Assembly (NCBI RefSeq): GCF_004765815.2
Contig: NZ_SBIS02000011.1
Location: 124,001-188,000, forward strand
Origin: Halorussus salinus
GTDB taxonomy: Archaea > Halobacteriota > Halobacteria > Halobacteriales > Haladaptataceae
Direction: 5' to 3'
Length of the DNA: 64,000 nt
Shown here: positions 35,536-44,721 of the stretch, piece after piece
Position numbering within the stretch: the stretch's first letter is position 1
Layout of the letters: each line of letters begins with the position of its first letter
Translations under genes and position numbers: made by a program
The notes under the pieces: model-generated
The model's database searches: none
Seen by the model: only the letters and a program-made list of their open reading frames with translations
Told to the model about the DNA's origin: nothing

Positions 35536-36809
35536 CGCTCACCGCGGTCGTCTACGACGCCGCCGAAATCGTCACGCTCGAAGCGAACGAGGGCAACGAC
35601 GGCGGACGGGCGAGTGCGAGCGACGACGAGACCCCCGACGAGACCGCCGACCTCGGCATCTACGAGGACGCCGCCGTCGCCATCGAGGACGGCGAGGTCG
35701 CGCGGGTCGGTGCCTCCGGTCCCGTGACCCGCGAGTTCCCGCCGGAGAACGCGGCCTACGCGGTGGACGCGACCGGGAAGTCGGTGATTCCGGGGTTCGT
35801 GGACCCCCACACCCACGCGCTGTTCGCGGGCGACCGCTCCGACGAGTTCCAAGCCAAACTGCGCGGCAAGACGTATCAGGAGATTATGGCCGAGGGCGGC
35901 GGCATCCTCCGGACCGTCAGGGCGACCCGCGAGGCGAGCGACGAGCAACTGCTCGACCACCTGCTGGGACACCTCGACACGATGCTGGCCCACGGGACGA
36001 CGACGGTGGAGGTAAAGTCGGGGTACGGTCTCGACACCGAGACCGAACTCCGGATGCTCGACATCATCGACCGGGCGGACGACCGCCACGCCGTGGACGT
36101 GGTGGCGACGTTCATGGGTGCCCACGCGGTGCCCGAGGGCCGAGAGGCAGACAACTACGTGGCGGAGGTCGTGGACGACCAACTTCCCGAGGTCGCGTCG
36201 CAGGGCATCGCGCAGTTCTGCGACGTGTTCTGCGAGGAGGGCGTCTTCGACGTGGACCAGTCCCGCCGCGTCTTGGAAGCCGGAAAGGACGCCGGACTCA
36301 CGCCGAAGGTCCACGCCGAGGAGTTGTCCCACATCGGCGGGACCAAACTCGCGGCCGAAATCGGGGCCGCGAGCGCCGACCACCTCCTCCACTCGACCGA
36401 GGAGGACATCGCCGCGCTCGTGGACGCCGACGTGGTTCCGGTTCTCCTCCCCGGCACCGCGTTCGGTCTCGGCGCGGAGTACGCCGACGCGCGGGCCTTC
36501 CTCGACGCGGGCGCGGACGTGGCCATCGCGACCGACTTCAACCCGAACTGCTACAGCCAGAGCATGGGATTCGCGGCGTCGCTGTCCTGCGTCGAGATGG
36601 GACTGACCCCCGCCGAAGCCCTCCGCGCGGCGACGACGAACGCGGCCGCCGCGCTCGACTTGCCCGAATCGGTCGGCACCCTGCGCGAGGGGGCACCCGG
36701 CGATTTGGCGATTCTGGACGCGCCGAGCTACGTCCACGTTCCCTACAACTTCGGCGTGAACGCGGTCGAGACCGTCCTGAAGGACGGGGAGGTGGTCTCC
36801 CGTGAGTGA
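35532..36809 (+). CDS. hutI: Imidazolonepropionase
   Basis: A metal-dependent amidohydrolase that opens the imidazolone ring. The 425-residue protein has the metal motif V-D-P-H-T-H-A-L-F-A-G, then G-A-H-A-V-P, H-A-E-E-L-S, and the catalytic Asp in A-T-D-F-N-P-N-C. The ATG at 35532 overlaps the hutG stop by four bases; an earlier in-frame start lies inside hutG and reads as non-coding. Its stop codon lies eight bases inside hutH. Confidence 0.96.
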   Translation: MTLTAVVYDAAEIVTLEANEGNDGGRASASDDETPDETADLGIYEDAAVAIEDGEVARVGASGPVTREFPPENAAYAVDATGKSVIPGFVDPHTHALFAGDRSDEFQAKLRGKTYQEIMAEGGGILRTVRATREASDEQLLDHLLGHLDTMLAHGTTTVEVKSGYGLDTETELRMLDIIDRADDRHAVDVVATFMGAHAVPEGREADNYVAEVVDDQLPEVASQGIAQFCDVFCEEGVFDVDQSRRVLEAGKDAGLTPKVHAEELSHIGGTKLAAEIGAASADHLLHSTEEDIAALVDADVVPVLLPGTAFGLGAEYADARAFLDAGADVAIATDFNPNCYSQSMGFAASLSCVEMGLTPAEALRAATTNAAAALDLPESVGTLREGAPGDLAILDAPSYVHVPYNFGVNAVETVLKDGEVVSRE

Positions 36810-38448
36810 TTCGGACCGCGGTCGTGATGTCGGCGGCGGCGGCGGACCGGAATCGGACCCCGACGGCGAGGCGGTGCTGGCCGACGGCGAATCGCTCGTT
36901 CCCGAGGAGGTCGCTCGGGTCGCGCGCGAGGACGCGCGCGTCGTCGTGCCCGAGAGCGCCCGCAAGAAGGTTCGGACCGCCCGCGAGCGCGTCGCGGAGG
37001 TCGTCGAGAGCGGCGAGGCCGTCTACGGCGTCAACACGGGGTTCGGCGAACTCGTGGACGAGCGCATCCCCCGCGAGGACATCGAGCAGTTACAGCTCAA
37101 TCTGGTCCGGAGCCACGCCGCCGGAGCGGGCCGCGAACTGGCCCGCGAGGAGGTCCGGGCGTTACTCCTCGGGCGACTCAACGCCTTGGTCAAGGGGTAC
37201 TCGGGCGTCCGGGAGTCGGTCGTGGACCTCCTCGCGGCGATGCTCAACGAGCGGATTCACCCGGTCGTGAAATCGAGGGGAAGCCTCGGCGCGAGCGGCG
37301 ACCTCGCGCCACTGGCGCACCTCGCGCTCGTGCTGGTCGGGGAGGGCGAGGCGGAAGTGGAGATGGACGGAGAGACTCATCGAATGGACGGCGCGGACGC
37401 GCTCGCCGCGGCCGACCTCGAACCGCTGACCCTCCGGGCGAAGGAGGGCATCGCGCTCATCAACGGGACCCAACTGACCGTCGGTCTCGCCGCGCTGGCG
37501 GTCGTGGACGCCGAGCGCGCGGTCCGGGCCGCCGACGTGGCGGGGTCGCTCACGACCGAGGTGACGATGGGGACCACGGCGTCGGCCGACGAATCCATCG
37601 CGGCCGTCCGACCCCACGCGGGCCACGCCGAGAGCGCCCGGAACGTCAAGCTCCTCACCGAGGACTCCGAAGTCGTGGAGTCCCACCGAAACTGCGACCG
37701 AGTGCAGGACGCCTACTCGGTTCGGTGTCTGCCCCAAGTTCACGGCGCGGTCCGGGACGCGATTGGTCATCTGCGAGAAGCCGTCGAAGTCGAACTAAAC
37801 AGCGCGACGGACAACCCGCTCATCTTCGACGCGGCCGACGCCGACGAGCGCGCGTCGGGGACGGAAAACGCCGCCGTCCTCTCGGGCGGCAACTTCCACG
37901 GCGACCCGCTCGCGCTCCCGCTTGACTACCTGACGAACGCGATTACCGAACTCGCGGCCATCTGCGAGCGCCGCGTCGACAGGATGCTGAACCCGAACGT
38001 GCAGGAGGACCACCTGCCGCCGTTTCTCACCGAGGAGAGCGGCCTGCGCTCGGGGTACATGATAGCCCAGTACACCGCGGCGGCGTTGGTCAACGAGAAC
38101 CGCGCGACCGGGAGGCCCTCGATGGACAACACGCCGGTCAGCGGGAACCAAGAGGACCACGTGAGCATGAGCGCCCAGTCGGCGTTCGACGCGCGGGGGG
38201 CGGTCGAGAACGCGCTCACCGTCGTGGGAATCGAACTCGTCTGCGGCGCGCAGGCCGCCGAATTTCTGGACGACGACCTCTCGCACGGCGTCGGCACCGG
38301 CGCGGCCTACGAGGCGGTACGGGAGGTCGTCGCGCCGCTGGTCGAAGACCGGCCGCTCCACGGCGACATCGAGCGGGCCGACGCACTCGTCGCGTCGGGA
38401 TTACTGGCAGAACGAGTCGAGGAGGCCCTCGGCGAGTCACTCGATTGA
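36802..38448 (+). CDS. hutH: Histidine ammonia-lyase
   Basis: HutH removes ammonia from histidine using a self-made MIO cofactor. The 548-residue protein contains the A-S-G triad that forms MIO in G-S-L-G-A-S-G-D-L-A-P-L-A-H, the Y-G-V-N-T-G-F-G-E-L segment, N-G-T-Q, Q-D-A-Y-S-V-R-C-L-P-Q-V-H-G and the T-D-N-P-L-I block. The first residues are a Gly/Asp-rich tail starting at the GTG at 36802, which lies inside the end of hutI. It is last in the operon although it performs the first step. Confidence 0.97.
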   Translation: MSDSDRGRDVGGGGGPESDPDGEAVLADGESLVPEEVARVAREDARVVVPESARKKVRTARERVAEVVESGEAVYGVNTGFGELVDERIPREDIEQLQLNLVRSHAAGAGRELAREEVRALLLGRLNALVKGYSGVRESVVDLLAAMLNERIHPVVKSRGSLGASGDLAPLAHLALVLVGEGEAEVEMDGETHRMDGADALAAADLEPLTLRAKEGIALINGTQLTVGLAALAVVDAERAVRAADVAGSLTTEVTMGTTASADESIAAVRPHAGHAESARNVKLLTEDSEVVESHRNCDRVQDAYSVRCLPQVHGAVRDAIGHLREAVEVELNSATDNPLIFDAADADERASGTENAAVLSGGNFHGDPLALPLDYLTNAITELAAICERRVDRMLNPNVQEDHLPPFLTEESGLRSGYMIAQYTAAALVNENRATGRPSMDNTPVSGNQEDHVSMSAQSAFDARGAVENALTVVGIELVCGAQAAEFLDDDLSHGVGTGAAYEAVREVVAPLVEDRPLHGDIERADALVASGLLAERVEEALGESLD

Positions 38449-38519
38449 GTCGGTCGAACTGCTCGGGTCGCGGCGCGGTGTCCGTCCGGAGGGACAGACC
38501 GCCAGCGCGGCGCGCCCCG

Positions 38520-39050
38520 TCAGCCCATCAGGTACCGGAGCCATCCGTTCCGTTTCACCAACGCCGTCTCCTCGAGGAGTTCGTCGAGGCCGAGGATGCG
38601 GCCCGCGCCGAACGCCCCGAGACCGAACAGGAGCAGGGCGTAGACGACGTGCGAGTCGATGACAATGCCGTTCGCGAGCGGGAGGCTGGCCGCCCAGTAG
38701 AACAGCATCATCACCGCGCCCCAGAGCGCGCTCCACCGGACGAACGCCCCGACGAGCAACGCGAGGCCGACCAGCGTCAGTCCCCACTGGTTCAGCGGGT
38801 CGATGAGCCACAGCCAGTCGTTGGCCATCGTGGCCCAGACGCCGGTGAAGGGGTTACCTTCCGGAATCGCGTTGAGCAGGAAGCCCTCTGCGGACCACGA
38901 GGAGTCCAGCACCTTCGTGATTCCGGCGTAGAACAGCGTCCAGCCCATCACGACCCGGAGGCCGAACAGGGCGTAGCCGACCCACGTCTCGGAGTACCGG
39001 AAGTTTGTGCGTCGCCCGAACAGTTCCGCTTCGAGTTCACGAGTGGACAT
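38520..39050 (-). CDS. DoxX-family membrane protein
   Basis: The 176-residue protein has four transmembrane helices: V-G-Y-A-L-F-G-L-R-V-V-M-G-W-T-L-F-Y-A-G, W-G-L-T-L-V-G-L-A-L-L-V-G-A-F, a third W-S-A-L-W-G-A-V-M-M-L-F-Y, and V-V-Y-A-L-L-L-F-G-L-G-A-F-G-A-G. The R-x-x-x-G-x-x-F-x-x-x-G-I-x-K signature of DoxX/DoxD is clear in the first helix. Members are tied to quinone and thiosulfate or redox chemistry, but this one stands alone. Confidence 0.9.
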   Translation of the reverse strand: MSTRELEAELFGRRTNFRYSETWVGYALFGLRVVMGWTLFYAGITKVLDSSWSAEGFLLNAIPEGNPFTGVWATMANDWLWLIDPLNQWGLTLVGLALLVGAFVRWSALWGAVMMLFYWAASLPLANGIVIDSHVVYALLLFGLGAFGAGRILGLDELLEETALVKRNGWLRYLMG

Positions 39051-39217
39051 CGGTGGTCACCTCACATGCGGTAGTTGTTCGGCACAACCCTTTAACGGGG
39101 GCCGCGAATCCCAGTCGCTGAAAATCGCTCGGGAACCGAGCAAAAAGTATTGCGGTCGTTTTCGCCGCGTCAGAGTCGGAACCTTCTATTAACGGGGGCG
39201 AGACCGTACCCAGACAC

Positions 39218-39622
39218 ATGTACCAGATACTGGCCGCAATCGGGACGGACGAAGACCGGGCGCTCGAACAAGCCGAGACCATCCTCGACCTGCCGCGGAA
39301 CGGCGACGTGTCGGTGACGCTGTTCCACGACTTCGCGGACGGCAACCCCGAGGGCGCGTCGGTCCATCAGGTCGGGGCGGTCCGCCGGGCCGCCGAGCGA
39401 CTCGAAGAAGCGGGCATCGAGGTCGGCTACGCCGAGTCGAGCGGCGACGCCGCCGAGACCATCCTCCGAACCGCCGACGAGATGGACGCCGACCTGCTGT
39501 GTCTCGCGCCGCGCGGGCGGACACCGACGGGCAAGGCGCTGTTCGGGAGCGTGACCCAGCAAGTTCTCTTGGAGGGCGACCGGCCGGTCCTCGTCGTCGG
39601 CGCTGGCGAGGCGGGCGAGTAG
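39218..39622 (+). CDS. Universal stress protein (UspA family)
   Basis: A 134-residue single Usp domain: N-terminal Y-Q-I-L-A-A-I-G-T-D-E-D, then V-T-L-F-H, and the C-terminal nucleotide-binding pattern P-R-G-R-T-P-T-G-K-A-L-F-G-S-V-T-Q-Q-V-L-L, close to the ATP-binding G-2x-G-9x-G-S/T form. Haloarchaea have many Usp paralogues. A TATA-like element (ctattaacg) lies about 30 bases before the ATG. Confidence 0.9.
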   Translation: MYQILAAIGTDEDRALEQAETILDLPRNGDVSVTLFHDFADGNPEGASVHQVGAVRRAAERLEEAGIEVGYAESSGDAAETILRTADEMDADLLCLAPRGRTPTGKALFGSVTQQVLLEGDRPVLVVGAGEAGE

Positions 39623-39702
39623 GCGACGAGCTAGACAACTCTATCCACCGATAGAAAATATAAATAGTCGTTAGAGTATGGAAAATCTGTCTCCGGGCGC
39701 GT

Positions 39703-39975
39703 TCAGTCGCTTCTGACCGGCCCGCGTGCGCGGCGGGTCTCGTCGGCGTCCGGCGGGTCGGCATCCGGCGAGTCGGCGTCTGCGCTCTCGCCACCGCTCG
39801 CCGACGCCCGGAAGACGCCGTGTTCGTCGCACTCGTACGCGTCCCGGACGACGTGCTGGCACGTCCGTCCGCAGTCCGGACACGGGCGGGTCGCCTCCTC
39901 GGCGTTCGGGTCGGCGTCCATCTCGTGATAAACTTCGCGCCACCCGGCGCTCGGCGACTCGCGTTCGTCAACCAT
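39703..39975 (-). CDS. Small zinc-ribbon protein
   Basis: A 90-residue protein with a C-P-D-C ... C-Q-H-V ... C-D-E-H zinc-binding cluster at about residues 32-55 and an Asp/Ala-rich disordered tail. The start at M-V-D-E-R-E is favoured over a far upstream in-frame one, which would overlap the next gene and be low complexity. Its first eight bases overlap the end of the gene at 39968-40276, so the two are coexpressed. Function unknown. Confidence 0.6.
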   Translation of the reverse strand: MVDERESPSAGWREVYHEMDADPNAEEATRPCPDCGRTCQHVVRDAYECDEHGVFRASASGGESADADSPDADPPDADETRRARGPVRSD

Positions 39976-40276
39976 CCGCCCGCGCTCCGTCTGGTCGGCG
40001 GTTCCGTCGGTCGTCACCGCTGCGTTGTTCGTCACCGCTGCGTTGTTCGTCACCGCCGCGTCGCTCGTCACCGGGTCCCGTCTCGTCGTCGCGCTCGTCG
40101 GTCGCTCGGCCACCGCAGCGGAAGCACTCCTCGCGGAGTCGCCGGTCGGTGGTTTCGAGGCCGCATCGCTCGCACCGCCAGTAGCGGTGGTCGAGGTCGC
40201 CGTCGCTGTCCCTGCCGACGTGTGGGCCGGTGACGGTCTCGGTACTTTCTTGTGACCGTGGCGTGTTCGTGGCCAT
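39968..40276 (-). CDS. Small zinc-finger protein
   Basis: A 102-residue protein with a tight zinc ribbon W-R-C-E-R-C-G ... E-C-F-R-C-G at about residues 33-55, then an Arg/Asp/Gly-rich tail with D-E-Q-R-S-G-D-E-Q-R-S-G repeats. It is probably cotranscribed with the zinc-ribbon gene downstream. The 224 bases upstream to 40500 hold no gene I can support. Confidence 0.6.
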   Translation of the reverse strand: MATNTPRSQESTETVTGPHVGRDSDGDLDHRYWRCERCGLETTDRRLREECFRCGGRATDERDDETGPGDERRGGDEQRSGDEQRSGDDRRNRRPDGARADG

Positions 40277-40500
40277 TGGGCTTGCTCGTTTCGGGGCACG
40301 CCCAGCGTTCGGGTGCTGGTCCCACCCGGCGCACTTCGAGGCGCGGTCGCTGGGCTACTCGTAGCACTGTTCTCGCGGTATTCGGCGGTCTCCTGTCTCG
40401 TACTCACCCCCGTGAGTCGGTCGGCTTCCCCCTCGAAAGTCGGTCGAGCGTCGATTCCTCGCCGCCGGATGTTCGTCCGGCTAGGTGCCCGAGTCGCGGG

Positions 40501-41175
40501 CTACGCCTGCGGTTCGGGTTCGGTTCCGGCCTCGGCGTCGTCGGCCGACTCCGATTCGGTTCCGGCGGCGTCGCGGTCGTCCGCGCCGGAGTTCCCGGCG
40601 CTCGGGTCGTCTTGGAGACTTTCGAGCGCCGAGACGACGGATTCGCGGTAGCGTTCGAGCGGGATGTCGTACTCCGATTCGGCCATCCGGGCGTACTCGT
40701 TGGTGTCCGCCTCGAACGCCTCGATGCGGTCTAAGGTCTGCTCTGCGGTCTCGACCACCCAGCGGTCGCGGGTGTCCGGACCGACTTCGGTGATGGACTC
40801 GGGTCGCACGGAGACGTTGACCGTCCCGTCGTCAGTCTCGAACGTCCGGGGCTTGCCGGTGATGGCGACGTACGCGGGCGGTTCGAGTTCCCGGAGCATG
40901 CTCGCGGCTTCCGGCTGGTACTGACCGGCGTAGACGAAGAACGGGTCGCCGTTCGGGTCCACGACCCGGCCCTGCCAGTACTCGCTGTCCTCGCCCACGT
41001 CCTCGGTCTCGGTCAGCGTACCGACGACGAAGATGCGGTTGGCCCGCGCGCCCGTCGGCAACAGGACGTACACCGGGGCGCGCTCCTCGTCGGACTCTTT
41101 GAACGTGTGCGTCGCGTCGTTGAACTCGTCTGCGAAGACGCGTCGGGCGACTTCGCGGGTAGGTGCTCCACTCAT
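40501..41175 (-). CDS. RPA-associated protein
   Basis: The 224-residue protein lies one base after the rpa3 stop and has the RPA-associated protein pattern: an N-terminal P-T-R-E-V-A-R-R-V-F-A-D-E-F-N-D-A-T, an OB-fold-like core with V-G-T-L-T-E-T-E and Y-V-A-I-T-G-K-P, and a helical C-terminal half. In Haloferax such proteins work together with the RPA of the same operon in DNA repair. The last 30 residues are an acidic Asp/Glu/Ala/Pro tail. Confidence 0.88.
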   Translation of the reverse strand: MSGAPTREVARRVFADEFNDATHTFKESDEERAPVYVLLPTGARANRIFVVGTLTETEDVGEDSEYWQGRVVDPNGDPFFVYAGQYQPEAASMLRELEPPAYVAITGKPRTFETDDGTVNVSVRPESITEVGPDTRDRWVVETAEQTLDRIEAFEADTNEYARMAESEYDIPLERYRESVVSALESLQDDPSAGNSGADDRDAAGTESESADDAEAGTEPEPQA

Positions 41176-41176
41176 G

Positions 41177-42151
41177 TCAGATCGACCTCGCTCGGATGAG
41201 CGCGTCTTCGGTGTTCGTCGGCCCGGCCAGTTGCTCCATCTCGTCCACGAGGAGATACCGACCCATGGTCGGTCCGGCCACGCGGTAGTAGAGGCCGAGG
41301 GTCTGCTCGCGCATCTCCTCGGCGACGACGGTCGTGTCCAGCGCGTCCATCGCCATGTCTTGGGCCTCTTGGAGGCCGATGCCGGTTAGCTCCTCGGTGG
41401 CCTCCTTGTCGAAGATGACCTCGTGAACGTCCGTGCCGTCGTCTAAGACGCCCTTGATGCGGAGGTCGAACTCGCCCTCGCCTTCGCCGTGTTCGGAACA
41501 CCGCCCGTTCTGGAGGACGCGGGTACAGCCCTCCTCGGGACAGCGCTTGATGAGTCCGGACCCGCTCTGGATGTCCACCAGCGCGCCGTCGATTTCCGCG
41601 GTGTCGTCGCCGACCTCGATGTCCTCGTCGGCCTCCTCGACGGTCGTCGTGCGGTTGAGTTTCACCGAGTAGTCGCCCTGATACTCGTCGGAGACGAGGT
41701 TACCGAGGTGGTAGACCGTGCCCTCCTCTAACTCGGGGAGGTCGGAATCGGCCCACTTGGTGAACTTGATGGTCCCCGTCTCGTCGCCGAGCAGACCGAC
41801 CTGCCCGACGGCGTCGCTCCGGGGGTCCCAGAGGTCCACGACCTTCGCGGTGAGGCTGAGCCACTGCTCGTCCTCGGTCACGTCTTCGACGTTGACCTGC
41901 TCGGAGCCACCGCCGCCGCTCCGGATGTCGTCGCGTTCGAGTCCGGCCTCGTCGAGGTAGTGGCTGACGACGCTCCGTCGGGCCTCTTCGAGAGGGACGC
42001 GGTACTCGTTGACGAGGTTGTCGAGGCGGTCCTCGACCTCCTCGACTGTCAGGTCTAAGTGTTCGGAGAACTGTTCGCGAATCTCTTCGGCGTGCTGGCG
42101 CACATCGCTCATGGTTGAATCCGTCTCCGCGTCGTTTTCTTCGGGAGACAT
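41177..42151 (-). CDS. rpa3: Single-stranded DNA-binding protein RPA3
   Basis: RPA coats single-stranded DNA in replication and repair. The 324-residue protein has an N-terminal helical domain, an OB-fold (W-L-S-L-T-A-K-V-V-D-L-W ... G-Q-V-G-L-L-G-D-E-T-G-T-I-K-F-T-K-W), and a zinc finger C-P-E-E-G-C ... C-S-E-H-G near residue 200. A TATA box (ttttata on the minus strand, 42174-42180) sits about 26 bases before the ATG at 42151, giving a leaderless mRNA, so I prefer this start to the inner ATG at 42112. Its size fits RPA3, not the larger RPA1. Confidence 0.93.
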   Translation of the reverse strand: MSPEENDAETDSTMSDVRQHAEEIREQFSEHLDLTVEEVEDRLDNLVNEYRVPLEEARRSVVSHYLDEAGLERDDIRSGGGGSEQVNVEDVTEDEQWLSLTAKVVDLWDPRSDAVGQVGLLGDETGTIKFTKWADSDLPELEEGTVYHLGNLVSDEYQGDYSVKLNRTTTVEEADEDIEVGDDTAEIDGALVDIQSGSGLIKRCPEEGCTRVLQNGRCSEHGEGEGEFDLRIKGVLDDGTDVHEVIFDKEATEELTGIGLQEAQDMAMDALDTTVVAEEMREQTLGLYYRVAGPTMGRYLLVDEMEQLAGPTNTEDALIRARSI

Positions 42152-42173
42152 GCGACGGGTTAGTGCGCTATGG

Positions 42174-42180
42174 TATAAAA
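42174..42180 (-). promoter_or_regulatory. TATA box of the rpa3 operon
   Basis: The plus strand reads tataaaa, hence ttttata on the minus strand. Its centre lies 26-27 bases from the A of the ATG at 42151, the normal archaeal TATA-to-start distance, so the mRNA of rpa3 and its partner is expected to be leaderless. Confidence 0.7.
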
Positions 42181-42252
42181 GGCTTGGTACGCGCGGTGAA
42201 AGTGAAAGTGGACGCGTCAGAGCCGCCAACCGTCGTCCGCGGTCGTCCGCGG

Positions 42253-42927
42253 TCACCGGGATTCGAGCGCCAGCGCGGCCCCGAGACCGACCAGCACCGA
42301 CCCCGAGACCCACCGCAGGCCGTCGGCGAGTCGGGGGCAGGCGCGGAACGCCGACCGGACGCCGCCAGAGACGAGGCCGACCGTCCCGAGGTAGCACGCC
42401 GTGAGAGCCGCGTAGGTCCCGCCGAGCGCCAGCATCTCGGCGGTGGCCTCGGGACCCGAACCGACGAACTGCGGGAGAAAGGCGAGAAAGAAGAGGGCGA
42501 CTTTCGGGTTCAGGACGTTGACCGTCACGCCGCGGACGTAGCCGCCTCGAAGTTCCCCGTCCCGGAGCGTCGAGTCGGTCGTGTCGGCCGACGGAGCGTC
42601 CGTCGATGCACCGTCGGCGAAATCGAGGTCGTTCCCCCGCCAGAGCGTCGTCACGCCGAGGTACAGGAGGTAGGCCGCGCCCGCGTACTTGACCGCCGCG
42701 TAGGCGAGCGCGGACGCGCGCAGGAGCGCCGCGAGACCGAGCGCGGCCGCACCCGTGTGGACGAGGACGCCCGTACTCACGCCGAGCGCGGACGCGACGC
42801 CCCCGCGCTTGCCCGCGCTCACGCCCTGCGTGAGGACGAACACCGTGTCCGGGCCGGGCGTCAACACCAGCGCGACTGCGGCCCCGACGAACAGGAGGTA
42901 GCTCTGGAGGTCGATTGTCGGGAGCAT
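42253..42927 (-). CDS. LysE-family translocator
   Basis: A 224-residue membrane protein with about six helices. It has the family signature L-V-L-T-P-G-P-D-T-V-F-V-L in the first helix, G-V-S-T-G-V-L-V-H, and V-N-V-L-N-P-K-V-A-L-F-F-L-A-F-L-P-Q-F after an acidic loop (about 100-120). LysE/RhtB proteins export amino acids. The substrate is not visible. Confidence 0.93.
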   Translation of the reverse strand: MLPTIDLQSYLLFVGAAVALVLTPGPDTVFVLTQGVSAGKRGGVASALGVSTGVLVHTGAAALGLAALLRASALAYAAVKYAGAAYLLYLGVTTLWRGNDLDFADGASTDAPSADTTDSTLRDGELRGGYVRGVTVNVLNPKVALFFLAFLPQFVGSGPEATAEMLALGGTYAALTACYLGTVGLVSGGVRSAFRACPRLADGLRWVSGSVLVGLGAALALESR

Positions 42928-43031
42928 TCGATTGGCGAAACGTCGGCCGTGAGACTGTTAAGCCTACTGACTCGGCAATCCGACCGACGGAGACCACACG
43001 ACTATCAGTCTCGCGGCACAACGTAAGACCG

Positions 43032-43301
43032 ATGTTCTTCGACCCGGAGTTCGCAGAAGACGAGGAGGCCGACCGCGACCTCCGGCACGGACTCTCCGAG
43101 GGGTCGCCGGAGGTGCTGAAAGCGTTCGCACTGCTGGCGGTCCTGATTCAGGCGGCGCTCCTCGCGGCCTCGCTCGGGGCGATGCTCGTCGTCTTCCGCG
43201 GCCAGCGACTCGTCGGCGGCGCGCTGGTGGTCGGCGGCCTCGCGGGTCTCGGCGTCGCGGCGGTCGTCTACCGGCGGGTCAAGCGCCGGACCGCGACGTG
43301 A
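43032..43301 (+). CDS. Small membrane protein
   Basis: An 89-residue protein: acidic N-terminus M-F-F-D-P-E-F-A-E-D-E, two hydrophobic segments (L-L-A-V-L-I-Q-A-A-L-L-A-A-S-L-G-A-M-L-V-V and G-A-L-V-V-G-G-L-A-G-L-G-V-A-A-V-V) and a basic C-terminus. The ATG at 43032 is preferred over an earlier one that would overlap the lysE promoter. A family of such short haloarchaeal membrane proteins starts with M-F-F-D-P. Function unknown. Confidence 0.7.
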   Translation: MFFDPEFAEDEEADRDLRHGLSEGSPEVLKAFALLAVLIQAALLAASLGAMLVVFRGQRLVGGALVVGGLAGLGVAAVVYRRVKRRTAT

Positions 43302-43341
43302 CGAACAGACCTATCTTGCGGGGCCACCAAGGAGTCGGCAA

Positions 43342-43620
43342 ATGGACGACCGCCTCGAAAGCTTCCTCCGGTCGAAGATTCGGTCCGCCGGGCGGCAGGT
43401 CGCCGACGCCAAGCGGGCCTACGCCAACGCCCGGCAGGCCGCCTTGGCAGACCTGCCCCAAGACGACGAGGGGAAGGCCAGAATCGTCTGCCGACGGCAC
43501 GCCGAGCGCCGGGCCGTCGAGTTGGACTCGGAGGCTCGCCCCGCCTGCTTCGACCCGGACCACCCCGACTGCGAGGGCTGTGTCCGAGACGTGCGCGACG
43601 GCCGCATCGAGACGTGGTAG
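43342..43620 (+). CDS. Small conserved protein with Cys residues
   Basis: A 92-residue helical protein with C-R-R-H-A-E-R-R in the middle and the C-terminal cluster A-C-F-D-P-D-H-P-D-C-E-G-C-V, which could bind zinc. It lies on the same strand just before the nucleotidyltransferase (two bases to its ATG), so the two are cotranscribed. Similar proteins are known only from haloarchaea (I recall DUF7091, not checked). Confidence 0.75.
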   Translation: MDDRLESFLRSKIRSAGRQVADAKRAYANARQAALADLPQDDEGKARIVCRRHAERRAVELDSEARPACFDPDHPDCEGCVRDVRDGRIETW

Positions 43621-43622
43621 CG

Positions 43623-44672
43623 ATGCCGGACGCCGATTCCCCCGACGCCAGCGACGCTCTCGACCGACCGGTCGTCGCGCTCGTGATGGCGGGCGGCACG
43701 GGCACCCGACTCTACCCCGCGAGCAGGGCCGACCGACCCAAGCAACTCCTCTCGCTCGGGGTCGGCGAGTCCGACGAGAGCCTGCTCGAACGGACGATTT
43801 CGCGGGTGAGCTTCGCCGACGAACGCTACGTCTCGACCAGCGAGGAGTACGCCGAGCGGGTGCGCGAGGAGGTCCCCGAGGCGGGTCTCCTCGTGGAACC
43901 CGAACCCAAGGACACCGGCCCGGCGCTGGTGTACGCGGCCCACCGAATCCGCGAGCAGGTCGGCGAGTGCGTCCTGCTGTGCGTGCCCAGCGACCACCTC
44001 GTCGCGGGCGAGTTCGCGGCGAGCGCCGAGCGCGCGGTCCGGACCGCAGTCGAAACGGAGGGGCTGGTCGCGTTCGGCGTCGAACCGACGCGACCCGCCA
44101 CCGGATACGGCTACATCGAGCCGAGCGATTCGGCGGCCGAGCGCGCCGAAATCGAACAGTTCCGGGAGAAGCCCGACCGCGAGACCGCCGAGCGGTTCGT
44201 ACAGGAGGGTTTCTACTGGAACGCCGGACTGTTCGCGTGGACGCCCGAGAGCCTGCTTCGGGAAGCGCGGACCTCCTCGCTCGGCCCGCTGGTCGAAGCA
44301 CTCGACGCGGGCGAACCGGAACGTGGGTTCGCGGAAATCGAGGGCGTCAGCATCGACTACGCCGTCATGGAGCGCACCGACGAGGCCTACGTCGTGCCCG
44401 CCGACTTCGAGTGGGACGACGTGGGCGCGTGGGACGCCATCGAGCGCGTGGTCGAGACCGACGACGAGGAGAACGCGATTCTGGGCGACGGACTGACCAT
44501 CGACGCCGCGGAGAACGTCCTCGCGGCCGACGACGAGACCCACGTCAGCGTGGTCGGGTTGGACGAGGTAGTCGTCGCGGCCTACGACGACCGCGTGCTG
44601 GTCGCGCCGAAAGACAAGGCCCAGTGCGTCCGGGAGGTCGTAGCGGAACTGCGCGAGCAGGGGCAGTTTTAG
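43623..44672 (+). CDS. Mannose-1-phosphate guanylyltransferase
   Basis: A 349-residue nucleotidyltransferase that makes GDP-mannose from mannose 1-phosphate and GTP, feeding glycan or glycoprotein synthesis. It has the sugar-nucleotide signature M-A-G-G-T-G-T-R-L-Y-P-A-S-R ... P-K-Q at the N-terminus, F-R-E-K-P, and W-N-A-G-L-F-A-W as in the ManC family. The isomerase domain of bifunctional bacterial ManC is missing. An ATG at 43623 is used; a GTG nine bases upstream would lie within the preceding gene. Confidence 0.92.
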   Translation: MPDADSPDASDALDRPVVALVMAGGTGTRLYPASRADRPKQLLSLGVGESDESLLERTISRVSFADERYVSTSEEYAERVREEVPEAGLLVEPEPKDTGPALVYAAHRIREQVGECVLLCVPSDHLVAGEFAASAERAVRTAVETEGLVAFGVEPTRPATGYGYIEPSDSAAERAEIEQFREKPDRETAERFVQEGFYWNAGLFAWTPESLLREARTSSLGPLVEALDAGEPERGFAEIEGVSIDYAVMERTDEAYVVPADFEWDDVGAWDAIERVVETDDEENAILGDGLTIDAAENVLAADDETHVSVVGLDEVVVAAYDDRVLVAPKDKAQCVREVVAELREQGQF

Positions 44673-44694
44673 TCGGCGGTGTGCCAAACTTTGA

Positions 44695-44714
44695 TGTTAA
44701 CAGCGTTGTTAACA
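44695..44714. promoter_or_regulatory. Probable operator of vapBC (two palindromes)
   Basis: Two identical palindromes (tgttaaca at 44695-44702 and 44707-44714) stand 12 bases apart centre to centre, directly before the antitoxin start at 44722. Toxin-antitoxin complexes typically bind such sites and repress their own operon. The sites also overlap where the TATA box should be. Confidence 0.65.
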
Positions 44715-44721
44715 GAGTAGT